Shown piece after piece: positions 17,226 through 26,325 of a stretch of 64,000 nt of DNA (position 1 is the first letter of the stretch; each line of letters opens with the position of its first letter). A program made the position numbers and the translations under genes. The stretch lies in NCBI RefSeq assembly GCF_016909175.1, contig NZ_JAFBFI010000002.1, forward strand, positions 1 to 64,000, in the 5' to 3' direction. This DNA is from Peribacillus deserti. GTDB lineage: Bacteria > Bacillota > Bacilli > Bacillales > DSM-1321. The notes under the pieces were generated by a model, which was given only the letters and a program-made list of their open reading frames with translations, did no database searches and was not told where the DNA came from.

Positions 17226-17399
17226 TTATTTTTCACTTTCCCTGGAAGAGTCATTATTACCAGAAACGGCATTTCGCACACCGTACACAAGTGCATCTGT
17301 TGTCTGGTCCGCAGTCTTCATAACGCCGCCGTGGACCTGTTTGTTGGATTCATTACTTTTACTTCGTTTACTTTCTTCCTTGTTTTTTTGGTATTCCAT
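17226..17399 (-). CDS. Small hydrophilic protein, unknown
   Basis: A 57-residue product on the minus strand starts with ATG at 17399 right after AGGAGGTGAATAT, one of the best ribosome binding sites in the window. The N-terminus is Lys/Ser/Asn-rich and the middle reads GGVMKTADQTTDALVYG, which could form a helix. No cysteine or membrane segment. Two longer plus-strand frames over it lack ribosome binding sites. Small proteins of this type are frequent in Bacillus spores, but I cannot name the family. Confidence 0.75.
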   Translation of the reverse strand: MEYQKNKEESKRSKSNESNKQVHGGVMKTADQTTDALVYGVRNAVSGNNDSSRESEK

Positions 17400-17809
17400 A
17401 TATTCACCTCCTGTATACTATGCTGTGCTAATTAAGGCGGGATATCCACAACGTATTAGATCAGGTCGGAATCCTAGTGGCAGGGTCTTTAAATTCCTGT
17501 TTTTCTAGGAATAATAGAAAAAATGAATCGTAAAAGTTCGTATAGCAGTATTCCGAAAAAAGGGATCAAAGTTGAATTGATGTGTGCAAAAAGGGAAGAT
17601 AACGGATCAGTCTAATGTCTAGGAGATTGAATATTTGTAGAGTAGATGGATTCGAATTGAATAGCCCGGAATTCTGACAAAGCTGCTGGAATTTTAATCG
17701 AAGGTATTTTGATGAAAAGTAGATATGTCTTATTGGGATTATAGGGCAAGTGACTATTGGGTCTAGTGATCCTGCTGGGCTGGGTATAGGTCTTATACAA
17801 AAGAGGAGT
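17400..17809. other. Intergenic region, nothing seen
   Basis: About 400 bases without a supportable gene. A minus-strand open frame (17612-17800) starts with TTG and has no ribosome binding site or recognisable motif. Confidence 0.5.
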
Positions 17810-17977
17810 TTAATCAGAACTGCTGGAAACCATTGTATTCGCTTTTAATTGTTCCTCGTTTTGCACGTAATCCATAGAATGTCGTCTTGAATTGGCTCCG
17901 GAGTATCTGTCACCAATGATCCAGATTAATAGTGCTATTAATATCAAGGATATAATGCATACCGCTGCCCAAATCAT
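17810..17977 (-). CDS. Small single-pass membrane protein
   Basis: A 55-residue product with one N-terminal membrane helix (MIWAAVCIISLILIALLIW) followed by a hydrophilic tail rich in Ser and Asn. ATG at 17977 is preceded by ATAGGAGGAATAAC. A longer frame reaching 18151 only opens because it reads through the dispersed repeat and should not be used. Function unknown; small single-helix proteins often sit in membranes as modulators of larger complexes. Confidence 0.7.
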   Translation of the reverse strand: MIWAAVCIISLILIALLIWIIGDRYSGANSRRHSMDYVQNEEQLKANTMVSSSSD

Positions 17978-18083
17978 GTTATTCCTCCTATAAAAAGTAT
18001 TCTTTAAATACAATATGCGCCTGGCTTTTGGATAAGTTCCTTTTTTTCTATATTTAAAGTTCATTGTTGGATTTGGCACTATT

Positions 18084-18145
18084 TTGATTGGAGCGTAAGG
18101 CTCCCGGACCGCCCGCGAAAAAGCGAGTCTTAGGAGGAAATCAAC
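18084..18145. repeat. Dispersed repeat, copy 2 (internally deleted)
   Basis: A short relic of the GC-rich repeat: it keeps TTGAT at one end, CTCCCGGACCGCCCGCG and GGAAATCAAC at the other, but lacks the central CTGCGGGA and GACCCCGCAGG parts found in copy 1. Confidence 0.75.
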
Positions 18146-18258
18146 GGACACATTTAGACTTTAATAGAGCTAATACTCATTCGACACTCCTGCTTTTGCA
18201 TAATTTTGTGCATCCTTCGCAATCTATCCATAGAACCTAAAAGGCAGGGTGAAGATTT

Positions 18259-19677
18259 TTGCAGAATGAATGGCTATCCATAATCCCGTTTTTAATTGTT
18301 ATTCCCATAGCAATCATGACCAAGCAGGTGCTTCCAGGGCTGTTCGCAGGTTTACTAACCGGTTCATATTTACTAAAGCCAACGCTTTCCGGCGGGCTTG
18401 AATCAATGATAGGATTCTTGGTCAGGGGACTGGTAGATTCCGGTAATATTAGAATATTACTTTTCCTGTATGCATTTTCAGGATTGATTGGAATGATCAA
18501 AATTTCTGGAGGAATCAGGGGGTTTGTAGAAGAAGCTTCGACCAGAATACATACAAAAAGGCAGGCTTTAATTCTTACCTATTTGTCGACTCTTGGTACG
18601 TTTGCAGCACCGAGTTTTCGTTTTGTTACAATTGCACCCATTATGCGGGCACTGTTGAAAAAGGTAAAAATGTCCACCCAGGAACTGGGCTTTGTTATAG
18701 AAACGACTGCCACGCCCGTTATCGTTGTGATTCCTATTGCTACAGCATTTGTCGGGTATATGACTTCAATCGTAGATATTGCTGTGAAGAACGAACATAT
18801 ACAAGCGGACCCATATAAACTTTTTATCCAAAGTATCCCTTTTAATTTTTTTTCTTATGTCATGATTTTAGTAGGGATCTACTTAAGTTTTTTTCACCGT
18901 TCTCAATCCACGGAAGAAAGTGATCCAGACAAGATTGGGGAACAAACGGGTACGGATGAAGAAGACTGGCATGGCTGTGACCCGGCAGTAGGGAGAGAGC
19001 TGCCTTCTAAACCCTGGAATTTGCTAATCCCTTTATTTTTGGTCGTATCGTTAACACTCCTTTTCACATGGTGGGATGGTTATCAAAAGGAAAAGGCTCT
19101 CTTTGCAGCATTTATTAAAGCCGATGTGATGCAAGCAATGCTTGTCGCACTTTTATTAACGTCCATTATTTGCTTTGTTTTCTTAAGAATGCAAAAAATG
19201 AAAACCGCTGAGCTCATTAACAGCTTTCTAATGGGCGGTAATGAAATGATGAGTGTTATTGTTCTGCTGGCAGTTGTCTGGGGACTGTCGTCCGTTACAG
19301 AACAGCTTGGCTTTACCGAATTCATTACAAATCATGCTGGATGGATACCGCCGTCTATCGTTGTTCCGTTATTGTTTCTGTTTGGAGGCGCAGTTTCCTA
19401 TTTTATAGGGTCAGCCTGGGGAACATGGGGGATTCTAATGCCTTTGGGTGTTTCTATGTCTTATGCAGCCGATATATCTTTGCCCCTGGTGATAGGTGCT
19501 GTTTTTGCAAGCGGCACGTTTGGAGCTTTTGCCTCCCCATTAAGTGATGATACCAATACCATTGCAAGAATCCTTAATTTATCCGTGATGAAATATGCAC
19601 GGTATAAATTTAAGCCAGCGTTAATTGCAGCTGGAATCACTGCCATTTTATACAGTATCACCGTTTTTTTTATTTAG
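18259..19677 (+). CDS. Na+/H+ antiporter, NhaC family
   Basis: The 472-residue product has about eleven hydrophobic segments, with PGLFAGLLTGSYL near the start, a hydrophilic acidic loop around residues 215-250, and late NhaC blocks including AWGTWGILMPLGV and FGAFASPLSDDTN. The aspartates in that last motif are probable ion-binding residues. TTG at 18259 is used because AGGGTGAAG precedes it and the protein begins at the usual place. It probably exchanges Na+ (or another solute, as some NhaC members do) for H+. It stands alone. Confidence 0.85.
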   Translation: MQNEWLSIIPFLIVIPIAIMTKQVLPGLFAGLLTGSYLLKPTLSGGLESMIGFLVRGLVDSGNIRILLFLYAFSGLIGMIKISGGIRGFVEEASTRIHTKRQALILTYLSTLGTFAAPSFRFVTIAPIMRALLKKVKMSTQELGFVIETTATPVIVVIPIATAFVGYMTSIVDIAVKNEHIQADPYKLFIQSIPFNFFSYVMILVGIYLSFFHRSQSTEESDPDKIGEQTGTDEEDWHGCDPAVGRELPSKPWNLLIPLFLVVSLTLLFTWWDGYQKEKALFAAFIKADVMQAMLVALLLTSIICFVFLRMQKMKTAELINSFLMGGNEMMSVIVLLAVVWGLSSVTEQLGFTEFITNHAGWIPPSIVVPLLFLFGGAVSYFIGSAWGTWGILMPLGVSMSYAADISLPLVIGAVFASGTFGAFASPLSDDTNTIARILNLSVMKYARYKFKPALIAAGITAILYSITVFFI

Positions 19678-19815
19678 CATGAGAGGAAGTCCTGCATATT
19701 CAGCATATGAAAGCTTTAAGTAATATTGCGGGTTATGAGAGGATCTATACAGATAGGGAAAGACACAGGTAAATGGGTTTTATTGCAATGTAAGAGAACT
19801 GTTTAAAAAGCAGGC

Positions 19816-19862
19816 AGCGCATACATTCTGTAAAGAATGTATGCGCTGATTTTTTATTTTTT
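19816..19862. terminator. Strong bidirectional terminator
   Basis: A 14-bp perfect stem AGCGCATACATTCT/AGAATGTATGCGCT with a 4-nt loop and T-rich DNA on the right lies between the antiporter and the opposing GGDEF gene. Confidence 0.9.
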
Positions 19863-21062
19863 ATTACTGCATCCCTTTTCATTTGAATATAAAACAAATT
19901 GATTCTTGCCGGTTCTCTTCGCCTTATATAAAGCGATATCTGCATTTTTCTTCAAGGTTTCGGAAGAATGAGCATGTAAAGGGTAGATGGCGCCGCCGCC
20001 GCTAATGGATACAATTATAGCTGTTTCACGGATATATATAGGATTTTGGTTTAAATAGGAGCATAAATCTTTAAACAGGGTGCTAAGTTCAATGGTTTCG
20101 GCGTTGGGAATGATAAACATAAACTCATCTCCGGCATAGCGGTAAGCTCTTGCCTTGCTGCCGCATAAGCTTTTCATGCCATTTGCAATAGCTTTCAAAT
20201 ATAAATCTCCTGCATGATGTCCATATTGATCATTAATATTCTTAAGTCCATCTGAATCTATCATCAAGAGGGAAACGGGAGCATCACTATTTTGAATAGT
20301 AGCCTCTAAGTCCGAATGGAAGGCTCTGTAGTTTCCTAATCCAGTCATTTCATCAGTAAGCGACATTTCATAATTCATGGTATACAGTCTGGCGGTAATA
20401 ATGGAACTGATAACCTGATTGCCGATAATCTGCAGCAGATCCTCATGTTCTTTTCGGTAGGCAAATTCACGATTGCTTTGGGCTGATATAACTCCCTTAA
20501 CTTGATCATCTATAACAAGTGGGACATATATGCAGGTATTTCCTTCTCCTTTGCCTATTATGTAATTAAATTCGTCTAATTCCTGAGCTGTTTTTCCATG
20601 GATCGTTTCTTTCGATTTAATTACTTTAACTGTAAAGCTGTTGTCATCAAAGGGAATTTCAACTGAATTCAAAAACTCTCCATCATCCATCATAAAAGGG
20701 ATTTGAATTTTCTGATTTCCTTCCTCGTATAAAGCGATAAAAAAAGAATCTGTCGGCATTACTCGTGAAACGAGATGATAGGCTTTTTCCATAAGAACTT
20801 TTTCATTAAGAGTCTGCGAGCATGTACGCCCAAAATCATGAAGAATCCGCAAGTGCTCATTCAGCCAGGTCATATCGATTATTTTTTCATTAATATTGCT
20901 TAATTCATTCAAAATAGCAGAGAGGAGACTGCTGATATCTGTATCTTTTTGTCCCTCGTGAAGGATTTTAAAGGCAGACTCTTGTCTTCTATAATCAGTA
21001 GAACCAACTGACCGAACCAGGCTTAGAAATTCTTTATATTGCTCTATAGTTTTGCTTGCCAT
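19854..21062 (-). CDS. GAF-GGDEF protein, probable diguanylate cyclase
   Basis: The 402-residue product has a helical N-terminus, a GAF-like sensor (residues about 75-225) and a C-terminal GGDEF domain. The signature reads AGDEF (residues 310-314), a common active variant with the glycine, aspartate and glutamate kept; SLTDEMTGLGNYRAF marks the domain start and MIDSDGLKNIND the metal site. No RxxD inhibitory site precedes the signature. It would make c-di-GMP from GTP in the cytoplasm in response to whatever the GAF binds. No membrane segment is present. Confidence 0.85.
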   Translation of the reverse strand: MASKTIEQYKEFLSLVRSVGSTDYRRQESAFKILHEGQKDTDISSLLSAILNELSNINEKIIDMTWLNEHLRILHDFGRTCSQTLNEKVLMEKAYHLVSRVMPTDSFFIALYEEGNQKIQIPFMMDDGEFLNSVEIPFDDNSFTVKVIKSKETIHGKTAQELDEFNYIIGKGEGNTCIYVPLVIDDQVKGVISAQSNREFAYRKEHEDLLQIIGNQVISSIITARLYTMNYEMSLTDEMTGLGNYRAFHSDLEATIQNSDAPVSLLMIDSDGLKNINDQYGHHAGDLYLKAIANGMKSLCGSKARAYRYAGDEFMFIIPNAETIELSTLFKDLCSYLNQNPIYIRETAIIVSISGGGAIYPLHAHSSETLKKNADIALYKAKRTGKNQFVLYSNEKGCSNKK

Positions 21063-21310
21063 TTTTACACATCCATGTCTGAAACTTCTTTTAGTAGATT
21101 AGCAATAAGTTAATTTTCTATTAATTATAACATTTATTACCATGCTAAAACTATTAATATTGTTTTAATACAGCACTAAAGATACAGAAGAAGCCACTGC
21201 ATTATTTCATTTAAATCGAATGACTAGCAAGAAACCTTTTATGTTACTCAAATCTTATTTTTTTTTGAAAACAAAGACTCTGCATGGAACCTTTACCGAA
21301 AAATGATCTG

Positions 21311-22132
21311 CTATTTATTTAAGGACTTTATGGCAAGATGAAGACTGGAGAAGGTGTGTACATCCTGAAAATCAATACCCAGGTTGACCATGGTCTGGGC
21401 TATTTCTGGACGGATGCCTGTTAGTTTCGCATCAATGCCAATCAGCTTAAGGGCAGAAATAACTTTAAACAGCTGAGCCGCCACCATTGTGTCTATTATA
21501 GGTACCCCTGATAAATCAATAATAATATACGAAAGATTCAATTCAGTTCCTTGGGATAAGGCCCTTTCCATTAATTGCTGGGCTCTTAGTGTATCAATAT
21601 CACCAATAAGGGGAAGAACACCAATTTCTTCTGTCACCCGTACAATCGGAATGGTTAGATCATCCATCTCTTTTTCGGCTGCCTGCAGCAGCGCAGCATG
21701 GGTGCGTGAGTAAGACAAACTAAGCCAATGAACAGCCCGGTCTACCACGGAATCGAAACGAGATATGACATCATAAAGGGAGTCTAAAGAGAAATTCAGA
21801 TTTTTTGCTTCATCTCTTATTATAATACCAATTGTCTCACGATAAAATCGGACTTCCTCAATAGCCAGATCAAGCGGAATCTGTAAATCTACGAGCAGGT
21901 TTACAATATTATCACCCCAATTTTTAAGGTGAAGATATGTCTCATCAAGATCTCTAGTGATAGAATTTGCATAAATTTCTATAAGATTCTCTCTCCAAAT
22001 GGAAAGAAAATGATTTGTTTTAGCAGAATAAATGTGTTCATCCGCATTTTTTCTTTGTTCCGCAAGCTCTGCTTTCTTATTTAAAACAAGGTCAGCAATC
22101 GTTTTCAGCTGTTCATTTATTAATAGGCTCAT
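21311..22132 (-). CDS. RsbR-type stressosome protein (STAS domain)
   Basis: The 273-residue product has a non-haem globin-like N-terminal domain (about 1-150) and a C-terminal STAS domain. LPLIGDIDT and LSGVPIIDTMVA carry Thr181 and Thr215, which correspond to the two threonines phosphorylated by RsbT in RsbRA. The tail LTGIRPEIAQTMV is also typical. RsbR paralogs build the stressosome with RsbS and sense stress upstream of SigB. No rsbS, rsbT or sigB is in the window, so this is a stand-alone paralog. Confidence 0.9.
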   Translation of the reverse strand: MSLLINEQLKTIADLVLNKKAELAEQRKNADEHIYSAKTNHFLSIWRENLIEIYANSITRDLDETYLHLKNWGDNIVNLLVDLQIPLDLAIEEVRFYRETIGIIIRDEAKNLNFSLDSLYDVISRFDSVVDRAVHWLSLSYSRTHAALLQAAEKEMDDLTIPIVRVTEEIGVLPLIGDIDTLRAQQLMERALSQGTELNLSYIIIDLSGVPIIDTMVAAQLFKVISALKLIGIDAKLTGIRPEIAQTMVNLGIDFQDVHTFSSLHLAIKSLNK

Positions 22133-22371
22133 ATTTAGACTCCTTATAATCTATTAACATTCCTTATTTTACAAAATGTTTACAGTTTTTGTAAAAAACC
22201 ACCAATACTTTTATTCTCCTTAAATTTATTTTTTCCTTTAGGTATATTAAATTTTCTACATTCTTAAAAAGGTGCCTAAATAGATTCTTAGTTTGGTAAA
22301 ATAGTGTAAAAATATTTGCTATTTGGAAAATGCATCTAACCTTTTCCCGCTATCATAATCGATTATACTAA

Positions 22372-22407
22372 AAAGAGGCAGCTTCCTTATTGGAAGCTGC
22401 CTCTTTC
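22372..22407. terminator. Terminator of ywaF
   Basis: A 15-bp perfect stem AAAGAGGCAGCTTCC/GGAAGCTGCCTCTTT with a 5-nt loop lies downstream of the minus-strand ywaF gene. The remaining DNA from 22133 to 22493 shows no gene. Confidence 0.88.
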
Positions 22408-22493
22408 ACATAGGAATGTGTAACACAAAACCTTACTAGACCGAAGATTCCATTTCGAAATACATACTATATAGACTTATATTATTAATATCT

Positions 22494-23222
22494 TCATTTG
22501 TTTACCCGGAAAGGTCCATCTGCCGTTCTTTCTCTGAACAAAATCCATACAATCAAACTCAGTGCCGCTAATAATCCTTCAAGGGAAAGTATATACCACG
22601 GGTAGGGTCCCAATGAATCCAGTAAACTAGTACTTTCAGGTTTATGGCTTAAGAACATGTAATTGCCCATAACAAGCCTATTGACTCCCATCACGATTGG
22701 CAGCAGGGTATTCAGAAAAAGAAAAACTTTAATAACTGACGATAGGGTAGGTCTATAGCCAAATACCCACGTGAAATAGAGGGGGACCCAAATTATGATT
22801 AAATGTGTATAAAAGAAGTGGAAAAATCTAAAGTGGGGAAAATCAAAAATTAAAACAGGTGTGAATAAAGCCTGAGAAGCTCCCAGTAATGAGGTGAAAA
22901 GTAACAATTCATAAAAAACATAGCACCTGGTGATGAGAAGTGCGACAGTCAAGAACAAGCTTATACTGCAAAGCTCCAGCGGTAAAGATTGGGAGGCTGT
23001 CCATATTCCGTTTTGAATCATCCACAAGTGAAAACCAATTTCTGCAGCAAGCAGAGAAAGGGCTGTCACCCATTCCGTTTTCCTCAGCCCGCTTTGTCCG
23101 AGCTTTGTCCTATATAAAAATATGAATCCAGAAATAGTGAATAAAAGTAAAATTACCGTTATGTGGGATATTGAAAAGGCTTCAAAGGTATACTTCTCAT
23201 TCGAGGCTTCAAGCCAATCCAT
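22494..23222 (-). CDS. ywaF: YwaF-like TIGR02206 membrane protein
   Basis: The 242-residue product has about seven membrane helices and the family features HLWMIQNGIW, SLPLELCSIS and FFYTHLIIIWVP. It matches the YwaF/TIGR02206 group of integral membrane proteins of unknown function. In B. subtilis ywaF lies near tyrZ as I recall; here a decayed tyrZ is about 7 kb away, so this may be a trace of that arrangement. It is preceded by its own intergenic space and ends at the hairpin at 22372. Confidence 0.8.
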   Translation of the reverse strand: MDWLEASNEKYTFEAFSISHITVILLLFTISGFIFLYRTKLGQSGLRKTEWVTALSLLAAEIGFHLWMIQNGIWTASQSLPLELCSISLFLTVALLITRCYVFYELLLFTSLLGASQALFTPVLIFDFPHFRFFHFFYTHLIIIWVPLYFTWVFGYRPTLSSVIKVFLFLNTLLPIVMGVNRLVMGNYMFLSHKPESTSLLDSLGPYPWYILSLEGLLAALSLIVWILFRERTADGPFRVNK

Positions 23223-23522
23223 CTCTTATCCCCCTAGTATAGTTTTTTGGATCATTATAACATGATGTAAAAGAATGATGGATTGGTTTTTTTAAAAGAG
23301 TGGTTTATTAGAAAGTCAGCTGTTATGGGGATTAGGTATGAAGTTTTCTATTAGCTATATATCGAACGGGCTCAGTTCTCTGAAATTCATACCAGACAAT
23401 ATATTTTTTTGTCTTCCGTTCAACAAAGCCTTTATAGCAGAATGAATTATATTTTTGCATAGAATCGAAGCATCTCAAAAGATAAAAAAATAACAAAAGA
23501 GAGGCTGGAATCCTCTCTTCTG
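23223..23522. other. Intergenic region
   Basis: About 300 bases without a supportable gene. It contains the upstream region of ywaF and the downstream end of the sortase operon; CTCTCTTCTGTTAATT is present but no clear terminator stem was found. Confidence 0.4.
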
Positions 23523-24167
23523 TTAATTAATTTTCTTGTCAGCAAGATAAGCTGACAAAATGTATCGCTGAGGTGCTGAACCAATAAAATGAAAGGGATA
23601 ACAAGTACTAACAGTAAGTGTTGCACGTGGTTTAGGGACAATTACTGTTCGATCATCAGCATCCACAATCCGTACTTTATTTACTTTATAGTGAAATTCA
23701 CCTGCTGATGTCCGCACAATCAGTGAATCACCGTCTCCCACTTCTCCAAGATTTCTAAACACTGTATCACGATGTCCCGATAATACGGAATTATCTTTTT
23801 CGCCAGGGAGCACACTTCCGGCAAAGTGTCCGACTCCTTTTTCCAGTTCATCCTCATTTGTACCGTGGTAGATGGGAAGTGCAGCTTTTAATTTTGGTAT
23901 ATACAGTTCCCCTATTTCTTCACCGATTTTAGGCCGTACAGGATACAGCTCATTTTGATTCATCATTTTTCTTTTTTGCTTAGGCTTTGGAGGTGAATCT
24001 TTCTCTTTATCATCAGTAGAAGCGTTAGTTTGAAATAAAAAATACCCTTTTGCATATTTATAGACATTTGTTGTTGTTAATAACAAACCGCTGATAATTA
24101 GCAGCAAAGAGAGTGAAATAAGAAGCAGCCGCTTTTGACGGCTGTTTCCATTATTTCTTCCTTTCAT
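23523..24167 (-). CDS. Class D sortase
   Basis: The 214-residue product has an N-terminal membrane anchor (residues about 14-32), a linker rich in Lys, Pro and Asp, and a sortase domain. The catalytic triad is visible: His132 in VLSGHRDT, Cys189 in VSTCYPF and Arg201 in PQRYIL. The TLxVSTCYPF form is typical of class D sortases such as YhcS. It acts on the outer membrane face, joining LPxTA proteins to the wall. It starts 1 nt after the stop of the surface protein gene, so its substrate is almost certainly that protein. Confidence 0.92.
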   Translation of the reverse strand: MKGRNNGNSRQKRLLLISLSLLLIISGLLLTTTNVYKYAKGYFLFQTNASTDDKEKDSPPKPKQKRKMMNQNELYPVRPKIGEEIGELYIPKLKAALPIYHGTNEDELEKGVGHFAGSVLPGEKDNSVLSGHRDTVFRNLGEVGDGDSLIVRTSAGEFHYKVNKVRIVDADDRTVIVPKPRATLTVSTCYPFHFIGSAPQRYILSAYLADKKIN

Positions 24168-24168
24168 C

Positions 24169-25599
24169 TCAGCTTGTCCTTACTTTGCGGTACATCATGA
24201 AGCCTGCAAACGCTAGTGCAAGACCAAGGAGGGCATTAGGAATATAATCCGAAGCAGTTTTCGGAAGTTTTGCACCCTTTACAGTTTGAATGGATTCATG
24301 CTTTTTAAACGTTTCTTTTTGCAGATGCTTAGGTTTTTCTACTTTAGAAGCAGCCCCGCCATTTGAGACTGTTTGCTTTACATCCTCGACTGATTCCTCA
24401 ACCTGCTCCCCTGCATCAATGATGGTATCAGAGTCCACCATGTCACCAGAAATCAGCAGGTCAGCAAGGAGATCTCCGCCTGTTGTATAAAGAGTGATTT
24501 TAAGCTTAGCATCTATCAATTCTTTCATGTTTATCAAATCCAAAATGGATAATGAAGTTTCAGTGCCATTTTTAACTAAGCTGTAATCAGCTTTAAGCTG
24601 AAAGATGGATAAGAATTCATTATAAATGGCAGTCATTTCTGCGATTTCATTAGGTGAAATTTCTGTCGCGACCTCAAAGTCTTCAAAGGCCATCATTTTT
24701 TCAGCTAGTTCATCCAATCTATCCATAGTAACAGGATCTGATAATACGTCTTCTAAAGTTGTTAGATGTTTTTCTATATTCTCGAGTTCTTGTTCTGTTA
24801 GCCCAAGTTCCTCTTCGAATATTGGAAGAATATCCTCCGCAATCTCTTCATCCATTTCAGGGAGTTCCCCTTCAGTAAAGGTCCATATGTCTTCTTCTAA
24901 TTGATCCATAAAGACATAGTTGTTGATATCTTTACCGTTTTCCTTCAATAAGCTGAGAAGAGATGTTTTATCCAAATCATAGTATTCATTAAAATAATCC
25001 AGGTTGCTTAAATTTGATTTTATAACATCACCCATGTATTCACTAAGCTCAGCAACGGATTCAAAGGTATCCAGGCTGTCTTCGAATGTTTCAAGATAGT
25101 TTTCTAGATCTTCCCTTGTTACTTGAAAGCCCCTCGTTGCACTAATTTTTGCTAAATAGCCTTCTAAATCCTGTTCAAAGTTAGGATCCTGTACAAATTC
25201 GCCTTCCATATATGTATAGATTGCGTCAGTCAGATCGTACACAAATACATAATCATTAAGTACTTCTCCATTTTCTTGCAGTAAGTTTACAAGACCGGCT
25301 TCATCCAGATCGTGCTCTTCATAAATGGACTTTATATTGCTCAGGTCTTTTCTTATGACTGTACCTAGGGACTGGCTAAGCTCATTTACCGATTCATAAT
25401 CGGCTAGAGATTCGTCGTACGCTGCAAGTGAAACTTGGATATCTTCCCTCGTTACATCAAATCCTCTAATCCCGCTTACTTTCTTTAAATATTCGTCTAA
25501 CTTTTGCTCAAAATCAGACTGCTTTGCAGCCATTGTCAGGTGAGGAAATAAACTCAATAACAATGAAAAAGATAATAAAATTGCCCCCAGTTTTTTCAC
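24169..25599 (-). CDS. Processed acidic surface protein with LPxTA sorting signal
   Basis: The 476-residue product has a signal peptide (MKKLGAILLSFSLLLSLFP, cleaved near TMAAK), then two tandem repeats of about 110 residues, each with a RGFxVTRED core, a DLSN/NLSN segment and an NNYVF/NDYVF end. The body is strongly acidic. The C-terminus holds LPKTAS, a hydrophobic helix and a positive tail: a complete wall-sorting signal of the LPxTA kind. This matches the acidic LPxTA surface protein family that travels with a class D sortase. GTG start follows AAAGGGAGA. Function on the cell or spore surface is unknown. Confidence 0.88.
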   Translation of the reverse strand: MKKLGAILLSFSLLLSLFPHLTMAAKQSDFEQKLDEYLKKVSGIRGFDVTREDIQVSLAAYDESLADYESVNELSQSLGTVIRKDLSNIKSIYEEHDLDEAGLVNLLQENGEVLNDYVFVYDLTDAIYTYMEGEFVQDPNFEQDLEGYLAKISATRGFQVTREDLENYLETFEDSLDTFESVAELSEYMGDVIKSNLSNLDYFNEYYDLDKTSLLSLLKENGKDINNYVFMDQLEEDIWTFTEGELPEMDEEIAEDILPIFEEELGLTEQELENIEKHLTTLEDVLSDPVTMDRLDELAEKMMAFEDFEVATEISPNEIAEMTAIYNEFLSIFQLKADYSLVKNGTETSLSILDLINMKELIDAKLKITLYTTGGDLLADLLISGDMVDSDTIIDAGEQVEESVEDVKQTVSNGGAASKVEKPKHLQKETFKKHESIQTVKGAKLPKTASDYIPNALLGLALAFAGFMMYRKVRTS

Positions 25600-25813
25600 G
25601 CTGTTCTCCCTTTCAACTTCTATATTTCTTGTATTCTAGAAGATTATAAAGGAGTAGTAATAATTATACAATGAGGATAGTATTACCAATTTAGAGGTTG
25701 ATAAAAGTAAGAGATTTAAATAAGGAGTTTTTAAGATTTTTAGGTATGATTACAAGATCATACTAAGTAATATGGAATTAGAAGGGAAGGCTTGTTATTG
25801 AGGAGGGGGCTAC

Positions 25814-26251
25814 TTGGTGGAAGTTTTACGAATTGAAGCGAAAGATACATATATTATAAGACATAATGTGCTGCGTCCTAATCAAACTATTGATGATTGT
25901 AAATTTCTAAATGATGAGGAGAACAATACCTTTCATTTAGGCGGTTTTATTCAAGGGGAATTGATTAGTATTGCATCATTTTATAAGGAAAAAAACTCCG
26001 GCTTTGACGATGAACATCAATATCGCTTAAGGGGAATGGCTACACTGCCACATTATCGCAGCAGAAAAGCAGGAAGCATCCTTATAAAAGAAGCTGAACT
26101 GTTATTACAGAGCAGGAAAGCAAGTGTCTGGTGGTGTAATGCAAGAACATCGGCAAGTGGTTATTACCAGAAGCTTGGATTACGGGTACATGGAGCGATT
26201 TTTGAAATAGACGGTATTGGCCCGCATGTTATGATGTATAAAAATTTGTAG
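25814..26251 (+). CDS. GNAT-family N-acetyltransferase
   Basis: The 145-residue product has the GNAT layout: an N-terminal strand-helix part, RLRGMATLPHYRSRKAGSIL as the acetyl-CoA pyrophosphate loop (motif A, variant R/K-A-G) and ARTSASGYYQKLGL as motif B. TTG at 25814 or GTG at 25817 follow AGGAGGGGG; the first gives better spacing. The substrate is unknown. A dipeptidase gene follows 75 nt later with its own ribosome binding site, so co-transcription is possible. Confidence 0.82.
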   Translation: MVEVLRIEAKDTYIIRHNVLRPNQTIDDCKFLNDEENNTFHLGGFIQGELISIASFYKEKNSGFDDEHQYRLRGMATLPHYRSRKAGSILIKEAELLLQSRKASVWWCNARTSASGYYQKLGLRVHGAIFEIDGIGPHVMMYKNL

Positions 26252-26325
26252 AAACAATAAGCTGTCAAAACATTGGGCGGCCCTGATATGATAGAATAGA
26301 CAGATAATTTAAAGGAGGCAGATAT

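Noticed and set aside
17612-17800. 62-residue minus-strand frame
   Set aside because: TTG start, no ribosome binding site, odd composition and no motif.
17978-18151. Long N-terminal extension of the small membrane gene at 17810
   Set aside because: The extension reads through repeat copy 2; ATG at 17977 has a good ribosome binding site.
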